Positions 58,098-64,000 of a stretch of 64,000 bases of DNA are shown here, one piece after another. The translations under genes and the position numbers were made by a program. Source of the DNA: Latrodectus hesperus (lineage: Eukaryota > Arthropoda > Arachnida > Araneae > Theridiidae); NCBI GenBank assembly GCA_037975125.1, contig JAJQOW010000014.1, forward strand, positions 5,430,785 to 5,494,784. The letters run 5' to 3'. The notes beneath the pieces were generated by a model. That model saw nothing but the letters and a program-made list of their open reading frames with translations. It made no database searches and had not been told where the DNA came from. The number at the start of each line of letters is the position of its first letter. Within the stretch, counting starts at the first letter, position 1.

Positions 58098-59880
58098 ATC
58101 GAGTTTTCAGTTAATTAACAAATGCACCAAATTTAAAAAGTGCGTTTGTTACTCAATTAAGTAATTAAAGTTATGCCTTTTTCCATGAAATTTAAATTTA
58201 ATAAAATCAAATAAAGATCAGAATATTTCCTTTTAATTTCCCAATTTTGAAAATGTAACCATTACATCATGGAATAATTTGTTGAGATGATAAAGTAGTC
58301 AATGAGAATGTGTTTCTTTTTTTATATTGTTCAAGTAAATTTAATACATTAGCTTTAAATTACGTTGTGTATACATTTTAATGTTAACTTTTTAAATTAT
58401 ACAAAATGGAATTTAAATGTGAATCTCAATTTATAATTTTGAAATTTATTAATTTGTTTGGGAAAATCTATGGAAACTATCCATGGTATTTCTCAAAATA
58501 TTTAATTACAATTCTGAATCATAAACTATATGAAATTTTTAATATTATCATAATACTTATAACTGCATTGAACTTTATTTGAGTGTAAGAATTGTATGGT
58601 GATTTTTGATGTAATGTAATTGTAATGTTTTTTCTTTAACTTTATGAGTGATAAATCTATCAATAGTTTGAGTTTATATGTAAAATTGGCACTCAAACTG
58701 ATTGTGAAAGACACTGATATAAATATTAGTATAAGATTCAAATCGATAAAAATTTTCAAAATATTATATAAAATTGATTTGTAACACATAAGGGAATTTT
58801 AAAATTTTCAATAGTGTTTCTTAAAAATAAAATGTACCCGAATTCAAATTTCCCGTAGAGAAGACATTACAATTAAAATATTTTATAAATCACATTAAAT
58901 AAGAACATTTGTATAGAAACTATTATTATTATTTTTATTTATTTCAAATATTTTTCATTTGTGTATTTTTATTTTGCAAATTTCATTTTATTTATTTACT
59001 TTCCTGGAATAAAATTTTACTAATTTAAAATTTTATAAATTCATTTTCTGTGACCAATTTTGGCCATTAATATTAAGCTTATTTATATTTAAGTATATTT
59101 TATATTCAGTCGTGTAATATTTAAAGTAGAATAGATTATTAATTCATTTTTTAATATATCCTCCACATTTCAAAAACAATACATCTAGTAAAAAATCACA
59201 ATTTAGAAATTATTTTTTAACAATGATTCCTTTTAATTTATTTTAGAGTTTTTTTACATTTTTAAAAACTGATTTATTTGACTCGGATTGCAAATAATTT
59301 TAATTTAAAAAATAATTTCTCTTTATAAATAACAAGTTGGTCAAAAAATGTAGGTATTATTATAGACACTGAGAAATTCAAAATGGCATAAATGGTATAA
59401 ATTTTTAAATGGTTGGCATAGATTAAGTTTTCTGGTAAAATTAAATTGTTTCTATAAATTAATTTAAATAATAATAATTTAAATAATAATAAATTAATAT
59501 AATTAATTTAAATAATAAGATTAACATTCAAGGTGATCAGTTGAAATCAATTATGGAAACTCATTTATGTAAACAGCATGAGAATATTCCAAATAGTTAA
59601 TGATTGATATTAAAGGAAGAAAATCGTCATATATTTGTGAAATAATATAGAAAAGTTTCAACGAATATCTCACTGTAGGAAAGTAAGTATAAATTGTGTT
59701 AACGGTCAGATTCTCCAGAAAGAATTCATTGCCTCAAGTTTGAAATTAAACTCCTGTTTTGAAAGTAATTTAAGGATTACATTTTTAAAAACGCATGATT
59801 GAGAATCACTGATAAAATTAAATTTGTTGTATTATGAAATACCAAGAGTAAATCATTTAAATTTAAACAAACAATTAACA
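58098..59880 (-). other. Intronic/upstream AT-rich sequence, nothing recognised
   Basis: No exon, repeat or element was identified. The 87-codon minus frame 58526-58789 is leucine/isoleucine-rich AT sequence without family features. Confidence 0.5.
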
Positions 59881-59899
59881 TGTGATATACCGTATATAG

Positions 59900-62360
59900 T
59901 ACATTAGACATGCCACAAATTGGAGCACTCTAAGACAAGAATAAGAGCTTGTGTGTGAATCTAGTGTGCCCAATGCGAAAGCGTGTGAGTTTTACATTTA
60001 CTTGTTCATATGGGAGCAACTAGGAATCAAAAAATGGGAGAGGATCTGATTTGTTATTTTGAAAATCCAAAGTTTCCTGTCAATGGGAAGAAATAAAATC
60101 TTTGACTATTTGTTTACTGTCAAAAAATGTTAATTCTTTATCTAAAAATCCAGTAGCATTTTTTGCAGCATTATCTGCAAGTTCAATCCCAACATGATTT
60201 GGAACTCAACACAAAATGTCAAATCCTTTATTCTTCAATACATTTAAAATATTCTATTTCCTGAATAATTGGATGACATTTGTCATCAAAATAGTCTAAT
60301 TGCCACTAGTGCAATCTTATAGATACAGTATTTTCGATTAGAGCTAAATTGTATTAGTTCTGAGACACGCAAAATAGCAACAGCTTTGACTGTGTAAACA
60401 AAATATGATGCATAAACTTTATAGCTGTAAATTATTTCCAGCAACACTACTACAACCAATATGACCACTGATTTTGAGCCATCAGTATATACAGGATTGT
60501 AAGAAGAAGAATGAGAAGGAATGTAAGAAAACATCGGTTGCAAAAGAAGGGGAGATGTTCGTGGTCACAAAATGCTCAATTATGTGACTACGAGGGTTCG
60601 TATTATCACTACCCCATAGGGTATTATGACCATTAAAGTCACCAAGTAAAATAAAGAGTGCAGGTAGTTGGTCCAATAAATTGTTTAAATCACTTTCCTG
60701 GATGAGGATTCAAGTAGAGGCTACAAATAGTAATTAGAGATGTTGAATATATACGTACTGCAGCAGCCTTTTCTTGTATTGTACAGAGCTAGGGATGCTA
60801 CAATTCACAAGAATGAATACATTTCCAGACACCTTGTCATGGTTAACATCTTTTCTCACATAGTTATGACCACACAATTTAAAAAATACTAAGTCTTCAA
60901 GAATATTTCTTGAATGTCCCAACAAATTGAATTATACAGTTTAATAATTGTTTTGATATTTTCTATACAAATACGAAAAACTCGACAATTCCAAGAAATG
61001 GGAGCTACCCTTAAGCTAAACTGAATGTTCCGCCCTTTAAGCAAGAAATCTGGTATTCAGGTGAATCTTCACTAAGGAGTGTTTCATCATCTGAATGATC
61101 TACCTTCATTGTACCTGCCTTAGAGCAAATTAGGGATTTTTAGTTGCTAAAGATGATTTATGGAGCCCTTCTCTTGCAAGCTTTAATTTTTGGGATCTTT
61201 GGAAAGAAATAACTTTTGGAATAGGTAAGACATTCGTATTAAAAATATTTGAGGATAATTTTGAAATTGGGAAACTTAAGCTATCTGTTAGGATACTATA
61301 AGACTTCTTAACTTTTTTGACTGTTTGTGAATAGCTGATACATTGTTGAGGAGTACGGGATGACACTGCACATCTGGCATTGGGGTAAATTTTGTTTTAT
61401 TTTCATTGTCGTAAAAAATTTCTTTTTATAATATTCATGTTGGGCATAACCAGAAGTTAAAGAGATGTTGAATACAGCAGTTGACGCATTTTTCTTGTAA
61501 TTGACATGAAATACTGTCATGTCCGACTGAAGCACATTGAGCACAAGTCATAAGCCTCCTACAAGTATTTTGTGCATGCCCAAATCACTGACATTTAAAG
61601 CAACGTAAAGTATTTGAAATGTTGGGTCAAACGCTACAATTTAGATAACAAGCTTTATAGATAGAGATAGAGTAAGAGTTGCAAAAATGAGTATGAGATG
61701 TTTAGTTTTTGTAACTGTGTCTTCCTTCTGATTGTAATGAGCTCTACATGTACTTTTTGGTCAAGAAGATTATCCAAAATTTCCTCTGAAATATTCAATA
61801 AATTTACAGAAATTACTGAATTTATCCTACACTAGGGAGATACAATAACATCAATATTACCAAGACATTTCAGTTTTAGAATAGTTTTGGTCTGCTCAAC
61901 TGATAAAACTTCAAAAGATCACCAGATTTCATCTTGCGAAAATGTTTGACATTTCCAACTGTACCAATAAGGTTCTTATTAATGAAGAAGGATGTAACAT
62001 CAGTTCTCTTAATAATAAAATATTTCTGATCATGTATCATTTCTTCCTCCATAAGGAGTAAAGGTTTAAACACACACTCCAAAGATTGATTATTTCAATT
62101 CCTGACAGCATCACCCAACACCGAGCTTAACAAGGGGGTACAGGATATGCGCTAGTGCTAGCCAGACCCTATATATTTTCAATATATATCTAAAGTGGTC
62201 TCAATTCTTATCGAGTCACACAACAGATACATGATCGCTTGATCAATGTAAACCAATTGATGCGTTAAGGACTAAAACACACCTCCCGTTTACCTGAAAC
62301 ACAGGTCAGGGTAATGTGTTAGTCTCTGGGAGCCTTAATTATCAGGATCCTCCTTTCCAG
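59900..62360 (-). mobile_element. Jockey-group LINE, internally deleted (RT missing)
   Basis: Minus order: GC-richer leader (62360-62100); ORF1 with FIIKRTD..SFFINKNLIGTVG and KMKSGDLL (62080-61880). Tandem zinc knuckles follow (about 61610-61490; CFKC..FGHAQNTC, CAQCASVGHDSISC, KCVNC) and SRTPQQCISYSQTVKK (61366-61310). ORF2 endonuclease is at 60925-60560 (NCSIPSS, ILLGDFNGHNTLWGS). Directly after it comes RNase H from about 60545 (VYTDGSKS; later VPNHVGIELADNAAK) and the C-terminal block FRIGHTRFTHKLLF (about 59985-59940). The whole reverse transcriptase is missing between endonuclease and RNase H. Frames are broken. It is a different family from the 21-25 kb LINE. Confidence 0.88.
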
Positions 62361-64000
62361 GAGCACGGGTCTTCATGCACAGGTAATTATGTAGAGAAGT
62401 AATATAAGTTTATAAAACCAAACTGCTTATTTCTAACAAATATTACGTTTCCTTTTTAAGCTAAATGGCATTTATTTTGAATTAATACACGTACAATTAG
62501 AATGCTATACATAATAATAAAGAAGCAAGAAATTTGCGTAAAAATCAACTGCATGTTAGATTTTATGCAAATTCAATGCTTGCGATACGTTAAGAGCAAA
62601 TGTCATTGGTTAAATGAGAATTGTCAAAAAGTAGAAAAAATAGGGACTTTGTAACAGATGTAATAGTTGATTGTCACATTAGTTAGTTTATACACGAAAT
62701 TAAGTAAGGTATCACACATTACATATATATCTCAGCCGTGGTTAACACTTTCTGATCTCAGAAAGTTAATATGACTACTGAAGAAGAATGATATTAATTG
62801 GCCTCGTTGATCGTTTTCAGAAACTGATCAAAAGTGTTCATCTCATTTCCTAATGAATGAAGATCTCCAAATCATCTACCATGATTTTTAACCAATATTT
62901 GTGGTTACAAAGTATCTCAATCCTTAAAGACATCTATTATTTAGGTAGCTGTAACGGGTTATTGGAGGTTAACCCTAACGATATCTTTTATTGGCAATTA
63001 TGTTAAGCACTTATTATTGTAGGAATAAATGAATGGAATGTAGTTATTACCCTGTTCATTCTGCTTCAGACCTCAGTACTTTCTGCAGGTAATTTAAAAT
63101 TTTTTATTTTTTTATTTTTTCTTTTATTTCCACTTTTTCTTTTATATATAACTGATTGAAATTTATCTTTCAGGTTTCTTCTTTTTGTGAACTTTAGGGA
63201 TTAAAACCAGTAGTCAAAATCAAAACTTTAGCGATCACCATCAACTACCTCTAATTTTGAATCACATATATGATATGGAATTTGAGCATGATTTAGTGAT
63301 TTAACTTCAAATATTTAAACCAATCAAATGAAAGTTCTAAACTTTTCCATGACATAGTAAAAACGATGTGGCTTCGGTATTAATCAAATTCGATATTAAA
63401 AGACTTACACCAGATGTTTTCGAGATCATGCAGATAATGTCTCCTGTCCCTAGTCTATCATAAGTTAAGAAATATATATTATATATATATAGTTATTTTG
63501 TTTATATTAATTTGTTTACCATGAACATTTTGATCTGAGTTAAGCTGAGAAGGGCTGCACGGAATAGATTGATTATTATAGGTTGATTTCTGTTGATCCG
63601 AGTGTTGGTAAACATTGCTGGTCAGATTGCTAGTAAACAATGTCACAATATTCCGGAACTTATCTTCCTACAATAAAGGAGACGTGATTCATTTCCTCTT
63701 TTAAAATTATGTAATATTTGTATTCACTAGAAGTAAAGAAAAACTAAAAGAAAAGGTATAAGATCCTTCATCCTTTCTATGTCTAAAGTGCATTTGTTTT
63801 AAAAAATTGCAATGTCTGATATTTTTTTTCTTTTTTACTTTATTTTTGAAAAGTATTTTGTTTTCACGCATATCCACCGTTCCTCTTTCAACTTTCGCAG
63901 TATACCGCATATTGAAAATGAATTGGAACTTAGATAAAGTGAATTCTAAAATCAATTTTTTTATAAATATAAATATGAGGAAGCTTATTGTATTTATTTT
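62361..64000. other. Right edge: mostly unrecognised, one LTR-like patch
   Basis: AT-rich. At about 62949-63090 a patch starts tgtaacgggttattggaggt, contains aataaatgaatggaatgtag and ends near actttctgcagg. It has the look of an LTR R/U5 piece but no partner. No gene B exon was found. Confidence 0.35.

Noticed and set aside
63410..63462. A small minus-strand exon between tatgatag and gtaagtct as a 5' exon of gene B
   Set aside because: Splice-like ends, but it encodes no LRR or LDLa pattern and its length does not fit a 72-nt cassette.
63707..63955. An 82-codon minus frame at the right edge
   Set aside because: Lysine-rich low-complexity sequence without family features or neighbouring splice signals linking it to gene B.

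Overview
The window is animal nuclear DNA: very AT-rich, with spliceosomal introns (GT..AG), long TA microsatellites and many degraded transposons. The gene content (relaxin-receptor-type LGR), the LINE and SINE types and the base composition suggest an arthropod, most likely an arachnid. The phylum-level call is firm. The arachnid call is inference.

Two paralogous genes make up the coding content, and they converge tail to tail. Gene A (+ strand, 117-18437, 5' end off the left edge) has six 72-nt leucine-rich-repeat (LRR) exons, then five exons for a seven-transmembrane (7TM) domain and cytoplasmic tail. Gene B (- strand, 55596 down to about 32359, 5' end beyond the right edge) has seven 72-nt LRR exons and the same 7TM exon set. 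The first three 7TM exons are 414, 196 and 229 nt in both genes, with identical intron phases. Both belong to the type C LGR (relaxin receptor, RXFP/Lgr3-Lgr4-like) family of G-protein-coupled receptors for relaxin/insulin-like peptides. The signal peptide, LDLa module and first LRRs lie outside the window.

Region by region: 0.1-9.6 kb holds gene A LRR exons, a tRNA-derived SINE, a 181-bp satellite array, a mariner-like element with long inverted repeats and a pogo/Tigger-like remnant. 11.9-18.4 kb holds the gene A 7TM exons; the introns carry a DUF4817-type foldback element and two differently deleted Tc1-like elements. 18.6-32.3 kb is intergenic, with a 3.9-kb LINE remnant, a second SINE, a local duplication and otherwise featureless AT-rich DNA. 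32.4-48.2 kb holds gene B tail, 7TM and LRR exons, with three copies of one short element bounded by 8-bp target duplications. 48.2-54.3 kb is one intron holding two Gypsy-type fragments in opposite orientations. 54.3-55.6 kb holds the two most 5' visible LRR exons. 55.6-64 kb has no gene exon that I can see, and holds a 134-bp tandem duplication and an internally deleted Jockey-type LINE.

The paralogs have kept their membrane domains nearly constant (about 85-90% by hand alignment) while their LRR ectodomains are only about half identical. This suggests conserved signalling with divergent ligand binding. All percentages are hand counts from translated exons.
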